DNA of 64,000 bases from NCBI GenBank assembly GCA_039024895.1, contig JBCCPJ010000020.1, forward strand, positions 3,066 to 67,065, in the 5' to 3' direction. This DNA is from JAJDOD01 sp039024895. Lineage in GTDB: Bacteria > Pseudomonadota > Alphaproteobacteria > Rhodobacterales > Rhodobacteraceae. This document shows positions 9,251-20,198 of this stretch, piece after piece (within the stretch, counting starts at the first letter, position 1; each line of letters begins with the position of its first letter). The position numbers and the translations under genes are program-made. The notes beneath the pieces were generated by a model, which worked only from the letters and a program-made list of their open reading frames with translations, was not told the origin of the DNA and did not search any database.

Positions 9251-9601
9251 CGAGTAAACGGCCAAGAGCGCTAACACGTTCATTTCAGTGACAAAAATGA
9301 AATATACCCGGGGTAATGTCCCCGGGTTATCTTGGAATTTTTCCGACCCTTTCGTTTCAGGGCTACAACCAGACGGTGCCTTGCGAAGGGTAAGGGCAAC
9401 AATGCGGCGACGTTCCCGCCGTTCGGGTCAAATACTCTCGACCGGGCTTGCCTCGCGACAGAGGGCAACTTTCCGGCGGGCGAAACCCGTCGCTCGATCC
9501 ATGGTTTCCCCAATAAATCTGGAGCAGGATGCGTCACTTTTCGTCGTTTCCTGTCGTAAAGTGGCATTGCGGATTAGGTCCATGGCTGCAACTCTCCGCC
9601 C
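9251..9601. other. Intergenic stretch between gdhA and soxB
   Basis: No convincing coding frame, tRNA or known riboswitch was recognised. The first 80 bp hold a small hairpin that could end gdhA transcription. The rest presumably contains the soxB promoter and leader. An antisense frame here lacks a ribosome site and is rejected. Confidence 0.5.
9306..9327 (+). terminator. Possible gdhA terminator hairpin
   Basis: Perfect 8-bp stem, ACCCGGGG at 9306-9313 and CCCCGGGT at 9320-9327, with a 6-nt loop. It lies 55 bp after the gdhA stop. The following T tract is weak, so function as a terminator is only probable. Confidence 0.5.
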
Positions 9602-10855
9602 ATGCGATATTCCGGGTTCAGAGTTCTGTGGGAAGGCCTACGTGGTCAATCGGGGTGGACGCCCGTTTGGCGAGACCCGGAACCGAAATCCGAATACGAC
9701 GTGCTCATCATTGGCGGAGGCGGGCACGGTCTCTCGACCGCCTTTTACCTTGCAAAGAACCACGGCATCACCAATGTTGCCGTGCTCGAGAAAGGGTATC
9801 TCGGTGGCGGCAACGTTGGACGCAACACAACGATTGTCCGCGCCAACTATTTTTTGCCTGGCAACTCAGAATTTTACAGCCATTCCCTGAAGTTATGGGA
9901 GGGGCTGGAGGCCGACTTGAATTACAACACCATGCATTCGCAGCGGGGGCTGATAAATCTCTTCCATTCCGATGGCCAAAGGGATGCGTTTGCCCGCCGG
10001 GGAAATGCCATGATCAACCAGGGCGATGATGCGATCCTGCTGGATCGCGATGGGGTCCGGAACTACCTGCCGTATCTCGACTTCGACAATCCAAGGTTTC
10101 CGGTCTATGGCGGGCTTTATCATCCGCGCGGTGGTACGGCGCGCCACGATGCGGTTGCATGGGGTTATGCGCGGGGCGCGGACATGCGTGGTGTCGATCT
10201 GATCCAGAAATGTGAAGTGACGGGCATCGATATCGAAGGGGGGCATGTCACTGGTGTGCAAACGACGCGCGGCGCGATAAAAGCCAAGAAAGTGGCCATC
10301 ATCGTCGCTGGCCGGTCAAGCCAGGTGGGTGCCATGGCCGGGCTGCGACTGCCTATTGAGAGCCACGTTCTGCAAGCTTTTGTCACCGAAGGACTGAAGC
10401 CCTGTATCGACCATGTGGTGAGTTTCGGCATGGGTCATTTTTATATCAGCCAATCCGACAAAGGCGGCTTGGTGTTTGGCGGCGATATCGATTTCTACGC
10501 CTCCTATGCGCAGCGCGGCAATTTGCCGATGAAGGAACATGTCATGGAAGCCGGCATGGCGCTGATGCCGATGATCGGGCAAGCGCGCGTCTTGCGATCA
10601 TGGGGTGGCATCATGGATATGTCTCCCGATGGGTCGCCGGTCATTGATCGCACGCCTATTGATGGTCTCTATCTGAACTGCGGGTGGTGCTATGGCGGCT
10701 TTAAGGCGGTGCCCGGATCAGGGTTTGCCATGGCGCATCTGATCGCGACCGGGAACTCCCATGGGACAGCGGCGGGCTTCCGGCTTGATCGCTTCAAAAC
10801 TGGCACAGGTCTGATGGATGAGGAGGGGACGGGTGCCCAGCATAATCTCCATTGA
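9602..10855 (+). CDS. soxB: Sarcosine oxidase, beta subunit
   Basis: Beta subunit of the heterotetrameric enzyme that oxidatively demethylates sarcosine to glycine, with O2 giving H2O2 and the methyl group passed to tetrahydrofolate. At 417 residues it has the family length. The FAD-binding motif is VLIIGGGGHGLSTAFYLA (residues 34-51). A His in RHDAVAWGYA (His182) sits where the covalent FMN attachment His is expected from the known enzymes; that assignment is inference. The C-terminal GWCYGGFKAVPGSG segment is typical of the DAO fold. It begins the soxB-D-A-G operon in the usual order. Confidence 0.95.
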   Translation: MRYSGFRVLWEGLRGQSGWTPVWRDPEPKSEYDVLIIGGGGHGLSTAFYLAKNHGITNVAVLEKGYLGGGNVGRNTTIVRANYFLPGNSEFYSHSLKLWEGLEADLNYNTMHSQRGLINLFHSDGQRDAFARRGNAMINQGDDAILLDRDGVRNYLPYLDFDNPRFPVYGGLYHPRGGTARHDAVAWGYARGADMRGVDLIQKCEVTGIDIEGGHVTGVQTTRGAIKAKKVAIIVAGRSSQVGAMAGLRLPIESHVLQAFVTEGLKPCIDHVVSFGMGHFYISQSDKGGLVFGGDIDFYASYAQRGNLPMKEHVMEAGMALMPMIGQARVLRSWGGIMDMSPDGSPVIDRTPIDGLYLNCGWCYGGFKAVPGSGFAMAHLIATGNSHGTAAGFRLDRFKTGTGLMDEEGTGAQHNLH

Positions 10856-10865
10856 GCCGCGCGTT

Positions 10866-10934
10866 GCGCCGCCTATCGGCGTCGCTCCGCCGGGGGAGGT
10901 TTTACCTCCCCCGGACCCCCTCCAAGGTATTTTT
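10866..10934 (-). repeat. Intergenic hairpin repeat, copy 1
   Basis: Read on the minus strand it starts with AAAATACCTTGG, followed by a perfect 11-bp stem (plus strand CCGGGGGAGGT at 10890-10900 and ACCTCCCCCGG at 10904-10914, loop 3 nt), then a GGAGCGACGCCG segment. The same order occurs at 27186-27251. It lies between soxB and soxD and could slow or end transcription or protect the soxB message. Confidence 0.7.
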
Positions 10935-10960
10935 GACCAGATGAACACACAGGCGGTCCC

Positions 10961-11221
10961 ATGCGTCTGAGATGTCCCCATTGCGGTGAAAGAGACCTGC
11001 GCGAGTTCACCTACAAAGGGGACGCCGTTGCACTTTCGCGACCAGTGGAGGGGGGTGATGCGCAAGATTGGGACGATTACTTGCACAATCGCGACAATCC
11101 GGCCGGGCTCACCCGTGAGTTGTGGTACCACAATCCTTGCGGGACGTGGTTTGTTGTCGAGCGAGATACCGTAACGCACCTGATCAAGCGCACGCTGACC
11201 CTTGCGGAGGCACGCGTATGA
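10961..11221 (+). CDS. soxD: Sarcosine oxidase, delta subunit
   Basis: An 86-residue zinc-binding subunit of heterotetrameric sarcosine oxidase. The ligand pattern is visible: CPHCG gives Cys5 and Cys8, and HNPCG gives His57 and Cys60, matching the Cys2-His-Cys site of known delta subunits. Its role is structural, in the interface of the tetramer. It lies between soxB and soxA, and its TGA overlaps the soxA ATG (ATGA), so the two are translationally coupled. Length and position agree with the family. Confidence 0.95.
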   Translation: MRLRCPHCGERDLREFTYKGDAVALSRPVEGGDAQDWDDYLHNRDNPAGLTRELWYHNPCGTWFVVERDTVTHLIKRTLTLAEARV

Positions 11222-14151
11222 GGATCGACGGCAAAGGGTTGATCGACCGCGATGTGGCGGTGCGCTTTACTTTTGACGGCAAAAGTATCGACGGATTTCA
11301 AGGAGATACGGTCGCTTCGGCGCTGTTGGCCCAGGGGGTGCGGCTCATGGGGCGCTCTTTCAAGTACCATCGGCCGCGCGGTGCGGTGACAGCAGGTTCC
11401 GATGAGCCCAATGCATTGATTTCCGTTGGTCCAGGCATCGACATCGCGCCCAACACGCGGGCAACGATGCAGGAAATCTACCCAGGTCTGATTGCCCGCA
11501 GCCAGAACCGATGGCCGTCGCTCAGGCGCGATGCCTTAGCCATCAATGACGTCTTGTCCCCGTTTCTGGCAGCTGGGTTTTATTACAAGACCTTCATGTG
11601 GCCGCGGGCATTTTGGGAAGCGCTCTATGAGCCGATTATTCGCCGCGCCGCCGGGTTAGGCGCTTTGTCTGGCGCGCCGGACCCGGATCGATCAGAAAAG
11701 GCCTATGCCCATTGCGACCTCTTGGTCATCGGGGCGGGCCCCGCCGGTCTGATGGCGGCGCACCGTGCGGCATCGGCGGGGGCGGATGTGATCCTCGTCA
11801 CCGAAGACACGATGCTTGGCGGGCGACTTCTGTCCGAGACCGAAGAGATCGGCGGTGAGCCCGCTGCTGGATGGACCGCGAAGATCGGCGCAAAATTGGC
11901 GGCACTGCCTAACTTGCGCATTCTCACGCGAACTACAGTGACCGGCGCCTATGACAACGGCACTTATTGCGCTCTGGAACGGGTTGCGCTTCACGTTGCG
12001 CCAAGTCGGGACGCACCGCCCACTTGCTTCTGGCGCATTGTGGCAAAGCGCGCCGTGCTTGCCGCCGGCGCTTTGGAGAGGTCTGTCGCTTTTCCCATGA
12101 ACGACCGGCCGGGCATAATGTCCGCAGCGGCGGTCCGCACCTACCTCAATCGCTACGGCGTCAGCCCTGGACGAAAAGTCGCGATCTATGCCAACAATGG
12201 CGATGCCCATCGCACCGCGTCGGATCTGGCGGCGTCGGGCGTCAAGGTTACCGCTGTCATCGACACCCGCGCCGACGCAACAACACAAGGCGACTGGCCG
12301 TTTTACCCCGGTGCTGATGTGATCGGCACGCGCGGACGGCTCGGGCTTGAGGGCATCACCATTCGGAAACCCGGGGGAGCGACACTCCAGATCGACGCGG
12401 ATATTCTGGCTGTATCGGGCGGTTGGAACCCGGCGGTGCATTTGACGTGCCACATGAACGGGCGCCCGGTATGGCGTGACGATATCGCCGCATTCGTGCC
12501 AGAAGAGGACGCTGTGCCCGGGCTCGCTGCTTGTGGTGCGGCAAACGGCGTCTTCACGACGGCGGGCTGCCTCGTCGATGGTGCGCGCGCGGCAGAAGAA
12601 GCACTGAAAGAACTTGGGTACCAGCCCCAAAAGGGCGACATGCCAAAGGCAGACGACGCGCCGTACCAGATTGAACCCAAATGGGCGGTCGACGCGCCAG
12701 GTCGCGCCTGGCTCGATTTGCAGAACGACGTTACCACCAAAGACATCGGTCTGGCGGTCAAGGAGAACTTCCGGTCTGTCGAGCATATGAAACGCTACAC
12801 GACCCAAGGCATGGCCACCGATCAGGGCAAAGGGTCGAATGTGACCGCGCTCGCACTTCTGGCGGATGCGACCGGACGCACCATCGCGGAAACGGGTACC
12901 ACGACCTTCCGACCGCCTTACACGCCGGTTCCGATCTCCGCCATGGGGGCCGGGCATGGTGGCAAGGGTTTTGCACCGGAGCGGTTTACGACCAGCCATG
13001 CGGCATCCGTCTCGCGCGGCGCGCCAATGATGGAGGCGGGGCTCTGGTACCGTCCGTCCTATTTTCCAAATCCGGGCGAAGACACCTGGCTTGAGGCGTG
13101 CAATCGCGAAGTTACAATGCTGCGCAACACGGTCGGCGTGTCGGATGTGTCGACACTCGGCAAGATCGATATCCAAGGGCCCGATGCCGGTGAATTCCTC
13201 GATTTCGTTTACATCAACATGTTCTCCACATTGAAGGAAGGACGCGTCCGCTACGGCCTGATGTTGCGCGAAGATGGGCATGTCATGGATGACGGCACCA
13301 CCGCGCGGCTTGGCCCAGATCACTATCTCATGACCACAACCACCGCTGCCGCAGGCCCGGTGATGGCGCATCTGGAGTTTGTGGCCCAGGGCCTTTGCCC
13401 TGACCTGAATGTGCGGCTTACCTCAGCGACCGAACACTGGGCGCAGTTTGCTGTTGCCGGTCCAAAGTCGCGCGCCTTGCTCAATAGCGTGATTGACGAA
13501 GACCTGACCGACGTGGCGGTCCCGTTCATGTCCTGTTGGCACGTGACGGTCTCCGGTGTCCCCGCCCGCCTTTTCCGGATCTCTTTTTCGGGTGAGCGGG
13601 GCTATGAAATCGCTGTGCCCGCGCGCTATGGCGCCTCTCTTTATCGTCTTTTGGTGGCGCAGGCGGAAAGTTACGGCGGCGGTCCCTATGGGATGGAAGC
13701 GCTCAACGTGTTGCGGATCGAAAAGGGCTTCCTCACCCATGCGGAAATCCATGGGCGCGTGACCGCCTTTGACGTGGGTATGCAGGGGATGATGTCGCAA
13801 AAGAAGGACTTTATCGGGAAGTCCGCATCGCAACGCCCCGGTCTAATGGACCCGGGTCGGGAGCGTCTTATGGGGCTGCAACCGCTTGATCCTAGCGATG
13901 CACTGACAGCGGGTGGCTTTCTATTCAATAAGGGTGCGGACCCGGTGCGAGAGAATGCGCAGGGCTATGTGACCTCGGTCGCCTGGTCTCCGACGCTTGA
14001 GACCCATTTGGCGCTCGGTTTTCTCAAACAGGGGCCTGAGCGGGTGGAGGAGGAATTGCGCTTCGTGGATCACCTGCGCGAAACGGATATTCCTGTGCGC
14101 GTCACCAACCCCGTAGCCTTCGATGCAGAGGGGGGGCGGATGCGTGGTTAA
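11218..14151 (+). CDS. soxA: Sarcosine oxidase, alpha subunit
   Basis: The large 977-residue subunit. The N-terminal about 100 residues resemble the 2Fe-2S-ferredoxin-like fold of this subunit (FDGKSIDGFQGDTVASALLA). A dinucleotide-binding domain follows, with LLVIGAGPAGLMAAHRAA near residue 165 that holds NAD. The C-terminal about 380 residues form a GcvT-like domain that binds tetrahydrofolate, including GERGYEIAVPA and YGMEALNVLRIEKG. I chose the ATG at 11218, coupled to the soxD stop, over an in-frame upstream codon inside soxD. It is complete, with no frameshift seen. Confidence 0.95.
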   Translation: MRIDGKGLIDRDVAVRFTFDGKSIDGFQGDTVASALLAQGVRLMGRSFKYHRPRGAVTAGSDEPNALISVGPGIDIAPNTRATMQEIYPGLIARSQNRWPSLRRDALAINDVLSPFLAAGFYYKTFMWPRAFWEALYEPIIRRAAGLGALSGAPDPDRSEKAYAHCDLLVIGAGPAGLMAAHRAASAGADVILVTEDTMLGGRLLSETEEIGGEPAAGWTAKIGAKLAALPNLRILTRTTVTGAYDNGTYCALERVALHVAPSRDAPPTCFWRIVAKRAVLAAGALERSVAFPMNDRPGIMSAAAVRTYLNRYGVSPGRKVAIYANNGDAHRTASDLAASGVKVTAVIDTRADATTQGDWPFYPGADVIGTRGRLGLEGITIRKPGGATLQIDADILAVSGGWNPAVHLTCHMNGRPVWRDDIAAFVPEEDAVPGLAACGAANGVFTTAGCLVDGARAAEEALKELGYQPQKGDMPKADDAPYQIEPKWAVDAPGRAWLDLQNDVTTKDIGLAVKENFRSVEHMKRYTTQGMATDQGKGSNVTALALLADATGRTIAETGTTTFRPPYTPVPISAMGAGHGGKGFAPERFTTSHAASVSRGAPMMEAGLWYRPSYFPNPGEDTWLEACNREVTMLRNTVGVSDVSTLGKIDIQGPDAGEFLDFVYINMFSTLKEGRVRYGLMLREDGHVMDDGTTARLGPDHYLMTTTTAAAGPVMAHLEFVAQGLCPDLNVRLTSATEHWAQFAVAGPKSRALLNSVIDEDLTDVAVPFMSCWHVTVSGVPARLFRISFSGERGYEIAVPARYGASLYRLLVAQAESYGGGPYGMEALNVLRIEKGFLTHAEIHGRVTAFDVGMQGMMSQKKDFIGKSASQRPGLMDPGRERLMGLQPLDPSDALTAGGFLFNKGADPVRENAQGYVTSVAWSPTLETHLALGFLKQGPERVEEELRFVDHLRETDIPVRVTNPVAFDAEGGRMRG

Positions 14152-14671
14152 GCTCGTCGCTGCTCTGGTCACGGAAGGTCGCTTGCCGCTCAAGATCGGT
14201 GAGGCGATTTTGGAGGATGCACAACCCGAGGCCATCACATGGATCTCGCCGTTGGATGGCAAACTGGGCGCTGTGAAAAAGGCCCTTGGCGGGTTTCCGG
14301 GGCCGGGGGAAGTGCTAGAGGTAAAAGCCGGACGTGCGCTTTCCGTCGGCCCGGGGCAGGCACTCGTTTTGGGTGCTGCACTGTCTTATAAAGGCGCCGC
14401 CGTTGTCGATCAGTCGGATGGCTGGACCGTCGTTTCCCTCAATGGTGCGACATCGCGCGATGTGCTGGCCCGGCTCACGCCCTTGGACCTGCGCGATGCC
14501 TCGCTGTCGGAAGGGACCACGGCGCGCACGATGATCGGTCATATGACAGCGAGCATCACCCGGATGGGTGCGTATCGCTACGAGATCATGGTTTTTCGCT
14601 CCATGACCCAAACGCTCCTGCACGAGATGGAACGCGCGATGCGTCACGTCGCAGCGCGCGCCGCTCTGTAA
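14144..14671 (+). CDS. soxG: Sarcosine oxidase, gamma subunit
   Basis: The small gamma subunit of heterotetrameric sarcosine oxidase, about 175 residues; it packs against alpha and has the same fold as the C-terminal part of GcvT. WTVVSLNGATSRDVLARLTPLDL and the YRYEIMVFRSM segment fit the family. The most likely start is the GTG at 14144, after a G-rich ribosome site and overlapping the soxA stop by 8 bp; an ATG at 14123 is also possible. It is the last gene of the operon, and the decayed Rhs locus begins just after it on the other strand. Confidence 0.9.
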   Translation: MVKLVAALVTEGRLPLKIGEAILEDAQPEAITWISPLDGKLGAVKKALGGFPGPGEVLEVKAGRALSVGPGQALVLGAALSYKGAAVVDQSDGWTVVSLNGATSRDVLARLTPLDLRDASLSEGTTARTMIGHMTASITRMGAYRYEIMVFRSMTQTLLHEMERAMRHVAARAAL

Positions 14672-14730
14672 CCGGCGAGGCCCTTTTTCAGCCGCACGCG
14701 CCAACCAAAAACGCGATAGCCCAAATTTCG

Positions 14731-14985
14731 CGCATAGCTATGCTGCTGAAGACCGTTCTCGTAGTGCAACCACTAACGCGGTAAGCGCGACGTGATGTTT
14801 GTAACGGACGACGCCTCCACCGCACCAAACGGCAGAGAGCTCGCCTCCCAAACCTTGAGCCCAAGATCGTTCGTCGCAAACACAGGACGGCCGATTTGAT
14901 TGGAGCGGACATAGAAGAACTGCCCTCCTTCGAAGACGCCGATCACCTGACCGTTCAGCCAAGTATACTCGCGGATCCCGAGCAT
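14731..14985 (-). pseudogene. Rhs core fragment A (decayed)
   Basis: Read on the minus strand the frame gives IREYTWLNGQVIGVF, then FFYVRSNQIGRPVFATND, then KVWEASSLPFG. These match the conserved end of Rhs/YD-repeat cores, where a REYxWLxG, a T/S-x-x-IGRPVFAT and a YLPFG motif occur in this order. The frame then meets TAG at 14773-14775, exactly where the family normally has the Gln of PGQW; beyond it the same frame continues WLHYENGLQQHS, still Rhs-like, to about 14731. The expected DYDPTTG motif does not follow. There is no start or intact gene, so it is a remnant. Confidence 0.8.
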
Positions 14986-15232
14986 ATCGCACCCTCAAGA
15001 ATCGTGTATTCACCGCGCGCCTCGAGACAGCGTTTGGGCCACGCCCACATGCGTTCGGGGCGCGTGGGGAATGCCGGATCGTGCGATACGCTGAGCATCG
15101 ATGTGTCCCCGACCGCGTCGTAAAGGTACTCGGCGATGCATTCGTCGGGCAAGCCCTCCACTGGAGGCCTTGGCTTTCCTCCTCATCATCGAGGTCAAAG
15201 ACGTTGTGAATGGTTTGTTGCGATTGCGTCAA
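14955..15232 (-). pseudogene. Unassigned coding-like fragment upstream of Rhs fragment A
   Basis: A 68-codon frame (14955-15161, minus) has GC-rich third positions and encodes an acidic peptide including PDECIAEYLYDAVGD. A second frame in register for 15160-15232 encodes MTQSQQTIHNVFDLDDEEE from a TTG. Together they suggest a small protein broken by one frameshift near 15160. It abuts the Rhs fragment in a different frame. No family is recognised; it may be an old immunity gene or a toxin piece, and it may not be a gene at all. Confidence 0.35.
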
Positions 15233-15281
15233 CCGACGGACGACCTGTTGGCTAAGCCTTTAAGCGCCCCTTTACATGACA

Positions 15282-15560
15282 TTAGTTACTAATCGCTTCA
15301 AAACGTTGAAACAAAGACTTCGCGAGTAGTTCATCTTTCCACTCATCTCTATGCTCAGGGAGAACAGAGGACTCTGCTTTCGGCACAACCCCAAAAAATC
15401 CAGTTGGCTTTAAAACTACGAAGGACTCGTTTTCCATATGATGTGGTTCGGCATAGATGATGGCCTCCTCAATGCTCTCAAACCCTATTAGATCGACCTG
15501 TGTGTTCAGGTTAATTTCTTTTGGCTTAGTGCCATCGCGTATTTCAATAAGAAGTACCAT
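15282..15560 (-). CDS. Putative immunity protein downstream of the Rhs C-terminal region
   Basis: A 92-residue acidic, intact frame with an ATG that overlaps the end of the Rhs C-terminal frame by 17 bp. It contains no membrane segment or signal peptide and would be cytosolic. Its base composition is clearly lower in GC than the neighbourhood, as expected for transferred toxin-immunity cargo. Position directly after a variable Rhs C-terminus is the place of the cognate immunity gene in Rhs loci. No sequence family was recognised, so the immunity role is inferred only from place, size and charge. No good ribosome site is seen, so translation may depend on coupling. Confidence 0.5.
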   Translation of the reverse strand: MVLLIEIRDGTKPKEINLNTQVDLIGFESIEEAIIYAEPHHMENESFVVLKPTGFFGVVPKAESSVLPEHRDEWKDELLAKSLFQRFEAISN

Positions 15561-16091
15561 CAGAAGCGATCCCAGAAGCTTTTGTCAGTTGATCTCTTGT
15601 CCCAAGGTCGATGGCGCGATTTTCCGTGATTGTATCCACCTCGCGACCGGTGATAATGTGGCCACTTGCCATTTGATGTGTTCCAGCTCCTATTCCACCA
15701 CGGCCTGTTGGGTTTTGGGAAGAACCACTTGTTTCCAAACGGTGCAAACTTCGTCCGCCAAAGGCGAATTCTGAACCCTTAACAAATGGAAGGCTAACGC
15801 TAGCGGTCAGTCCACCTATTGCTGCATTTTGCAAGATTTCACCCAACGAGTAGCAATCGTCTTCGTCAAGCTACCAACCTACAAGCGCCCCACCGACCGC
15901 ACCGAGCCCTGATCTGCACAATGGGTTAGCGATACACCCCATAAGCTGTGGGACAAACTCACCAGTTGGATCAGTGTACCGCCCCGGGTTCTGCAGCGCA
16001 TACCCATACAAACTCGCGCCATCCACCAGCCCAGCGGGTCGCCCTGCAGATACCAGCCGGTGGTAGGGTCATAGTCCCACATCCAGCGCTG
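15544..16091 (-). pseudogene. Rhs core end and C-terminal toxin region (decayed)
   Basis: Read on the minus strand the sequence starts with RWMWDYDPTTGWYLQGDPLG (16088-16029), the hallmark end of an Rhs core. The frame then shifts by one: the next frame reads LVDGASLYGYALQNPGRYTD and PTGEFVPQL, the usual continuation. A single base deletion in the G run near 16030 would explain it. A TAG near 15868 then interrupts GGALVGW, and the same frame goes on as DDCYSLGEILQNAAIGG to a stop at 15544. The N-terminal Rhs body is absent. The C-terminal about 60 residues would be the toxin part; its activity is not recognised. Confidence 0.8.
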
Positions 16092-16124
16092 GACACCACC
16101 GACCGTCCGAAGAATACTATCGCC

Positions 16125-18071
16125 ATGAGTCTCCCACCCGGGTTCCTTGATGAGTTGAAATCGCGCACCTCGCTCGCTCAAGTGGTGGGACGAAAGGTGA
16201 CGTGGGACCAGCGCAAATCCAATCAATCCAAGGGCGATCTGTGGAGCCCTTGCCCGTTTCACCAGGAAAAGACCGCGTCATTCCACGTCGATGACCGGAA
16301 GGGCTTTTACTACTGCTTTGGATGCCATGCGAAGGGCGACATGTTCAGCTTCGTCCGCGAGACCGAGAATGTGGGGTTTATGGAGGCGGTTGAAATCCTC
16401 GCCCGTGAGGCGGGTATGCAAATGCCAGCACGCGATCCAAAAGCGCAGGAAAAGGCCGACCGTCGGACAGAGCTTACCCAAGTCATGGAACAAGCTGTTG
16501 GCTTCTTTAAGCTCCAACTTAAGACCGGTGCCGGGGGGGCTGCGCGCGATTACCTCACCGGTCGCGGCCTTGACCAGGCGGCCCTTGATCGCTGGGACAT
16601 CGGCTTTGCGCCGCCCGGTTGGCAAAACCTTTGGGATCATTTGACCGGCAAGGGCGTCGCCGAGGACCTGATCCTCGCCGCGGGTCTCGCCAAGGCGTCC
16701 ACCCAGGGCAAGAAGCCCTATGACACTTTCCGCGACCGCATCATGTTCCCGATCCGTGATCCACGCGGCCGCGCAATTGCGTTTGGCGGGCGGGCGATGG
16801 ACCCAAATGATAACGCCAAATACCTGAATTCGCCCGAGACCGAGTTATTCGACAAAGGGCGCAGCCTCTATAACCACGGGCCGGCGCGGGAGGGTGCGGG
16901 GGCACACCCGCTTCTGGTGGCGGAAGGTTACATGGATGTGATTGCGCTCTCCGAAGCCGGTTTCAAGGCCACCGTGGCCCCGCTGGGGACAGCCGTGACA
17001 GAGGATCAGTTGCAGCTTCTATGGCGTATGCATGACGAGCCAATCATTGCGCTTGATGGGGACAAGGCAGGCATCCGTGCGGCCATGCGTGTGATAGACT
17101 TAGCCTTGCCGCTCCTTGAAGCGGGGAAGGCGCTGCGCTTCTGTTTGATGCCAGAGGGGCAGGACCCGGACGATCTCCTGAAAGCGCAAGGCGCGCCCGC
17201 CATGCAAAAGCTCATAGACCAGTCGATCCCCTTGGTCCAACTGCTCTGGCAACGGGAAACTCAAGGAAAGAACTTCGACAGCCCGGAGCGCAAGGCGGCG
17301 CTGGACCGCGACCTGCGCACGGCGATCATGAAGCTGAAAGACCCCTCCCTTCGGCGCCACTATGGAGCAGAGATAAACCGGTTGCGGCGCAGTCTGTTCG
17401 ATGGCGCGCAAATCCAATCGAAGCGTCGTTGGCAACCCCGTGGCGCACGCTTTGATGTTGCAAAGCCGACCGTAGAAACGAAGGCGAGCTCTTTGGCGGC
17501 CACCAATGCCGCGTTCGAGGAACACCTCAAGGAAGCGGTGATCCTCGCCACGCTAGTGACCCACCCCTATTTGATCGAAGAGTTCGAAGCCGAGCTTGAG
17601 AGGCTGGAATGTACGCAATCTGCGCACGAAGAAATTCGCCAGGCGCTCCTTGGTGCGCCAACGCAGGATCGCGGAGAAATTGAAGCAAAATGCGGCTCCG
17701 AAGCCCTTGAAAAGCTCTTCCAGCCGCGCCACGTACGCATTTCACCGGGCGTGCGAGCCGATGCGCCACGAGAGGTTGCGGTCTTATCGGTGGCGGAGGA
17801 ACTCGCAAAGCTGTCAGCCCGCCGGGGCGCGCGTTCCGAAATTGAGGATGCTGCGCGCGATATCGAAGGGTTGGCAGACGAAGGTTTGACATGGCGGCTG
17901 AGACAGGCCTCCGAAGAGCTCGCTCAATCAGGGCGCACTGGACGTGAAGACAAAACGGAATACGATTTAGGGCCGAACGGTGCCAGACTGAAAAGAGACG
18001 AAAAGCGGGATTTCGAATCACTCATAGAGCGGATTGATTATTCTAAGGGCGGGCGCAGTGACCGTAGCTGA
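16125..18071 (+). CDS. dnaG: DNA primase
   Basis: Makes RNA primers for replication. The 648-residue chain has the CHC2 zinc finger (Cys43, His46, Cys64, Cys67), the RNA polymerase-like core with the TOPRIM acidic residues (Glu267 in EGYMD, Asp311 and Asp313 in LDGDKAG) and a C-terminal helical region that contacts the DnaB helicase. MSLPPGFLDELK is the normal start in this group, so I chose the ATG at 16125; longer upstream frames run into the antisense Rhs remnant. There is no clear ribosome site. It is followed by rpoD after 105 bp. The Rhs remnant ends about 34 bp upstream, so the native promoter may be displaced. Confidence 0.95.
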   Translation: MSLPPGFLDELKSRTSLAQVVGRKVTWDQRKSNQSKGDLWSPCPFHQEKTASFHVDDRKGFYYCFGCHAKGDMFSFVRETENVGFMEAVEILAREAGMQMPARDPKAQEKADRRTELTQVMEQAVGFFKLQLKTGAGGAARDYLTGRGLDQAALDRWDIGFAPPGWQNLWDHLTGKGVAEDLILAAGLAKASTQGKKPYDTFRDRIMFPIRDPRGRAIAFGGRAMDPNDNAKYLNSPETELFDKGRSLYNHGPAREGAGAHPLLVAEGYMDVIALSEAGFKATVAPLGTAVTEDQLQLLWRMHDEPIIALDGDKAGIRAAMRVIDLALPLLEAGKALRFCLMPEGQDPDDLLKAQGAPAMQKLIDQSIPLVQLLWQRETQGKNFDSPERKAALDRDLRTAIMKLKDPSLRRHYGAEINRLRRSLFDGAQIQSKRRWQPRGARFDVAKPTVETKASSLAATNAAFEEHLKEAVILATLVTHPYLIEEFEAELERLECTQSAHEEIRQALLGAPTQDRGEIEAKCGSEALEKLFQPRHVRISPGVRADAPREVAVLSVAEELAKLSARRGARSEIEDAARDIEGLADEGLTWRLRQASEELAQSGRTGREDKTEYDLGPNGARLKRDEKRDFESLIERIDYSKGGRSDRS

Positions 18072-18176
18072 ATCGGCCCATGTGTTAGGAATTACTTAAG
18101 GTGCGGGTTGCGATTCTGTGATTCGCGCTAGATGATTCGTAACGGGGCGAATCACCAACCTAGGCGGGAGAAGCGG

Positions 18177-20174
<1,998 letters not shown>

Positions 20175-20198
20175 GCTGTTGCTTCTAGCCGCGCATAG

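Noticed and set aside
9280..9567. Minus-strand frame of 95 codons between gdhA and soxB
   Set aside because: No ribosome site, basic composition and no motif; more likely leader DNA of soxB.
9251..9601. Riboswitch before the sarcosine oxidase operon
   Set aside because: A glycine, SAM or folate-linked switch would fit the genes, but I could not match any conserved core to the sequence.
11692..13371. Long minus-strand open frame of 559 codons inside soxA
   Set aside because: It lies fully antisense to the well-supported soxA frame and encodes an Arg/His/Cys-rich, repeat-free sequence typical of GC-rich shadow frames.
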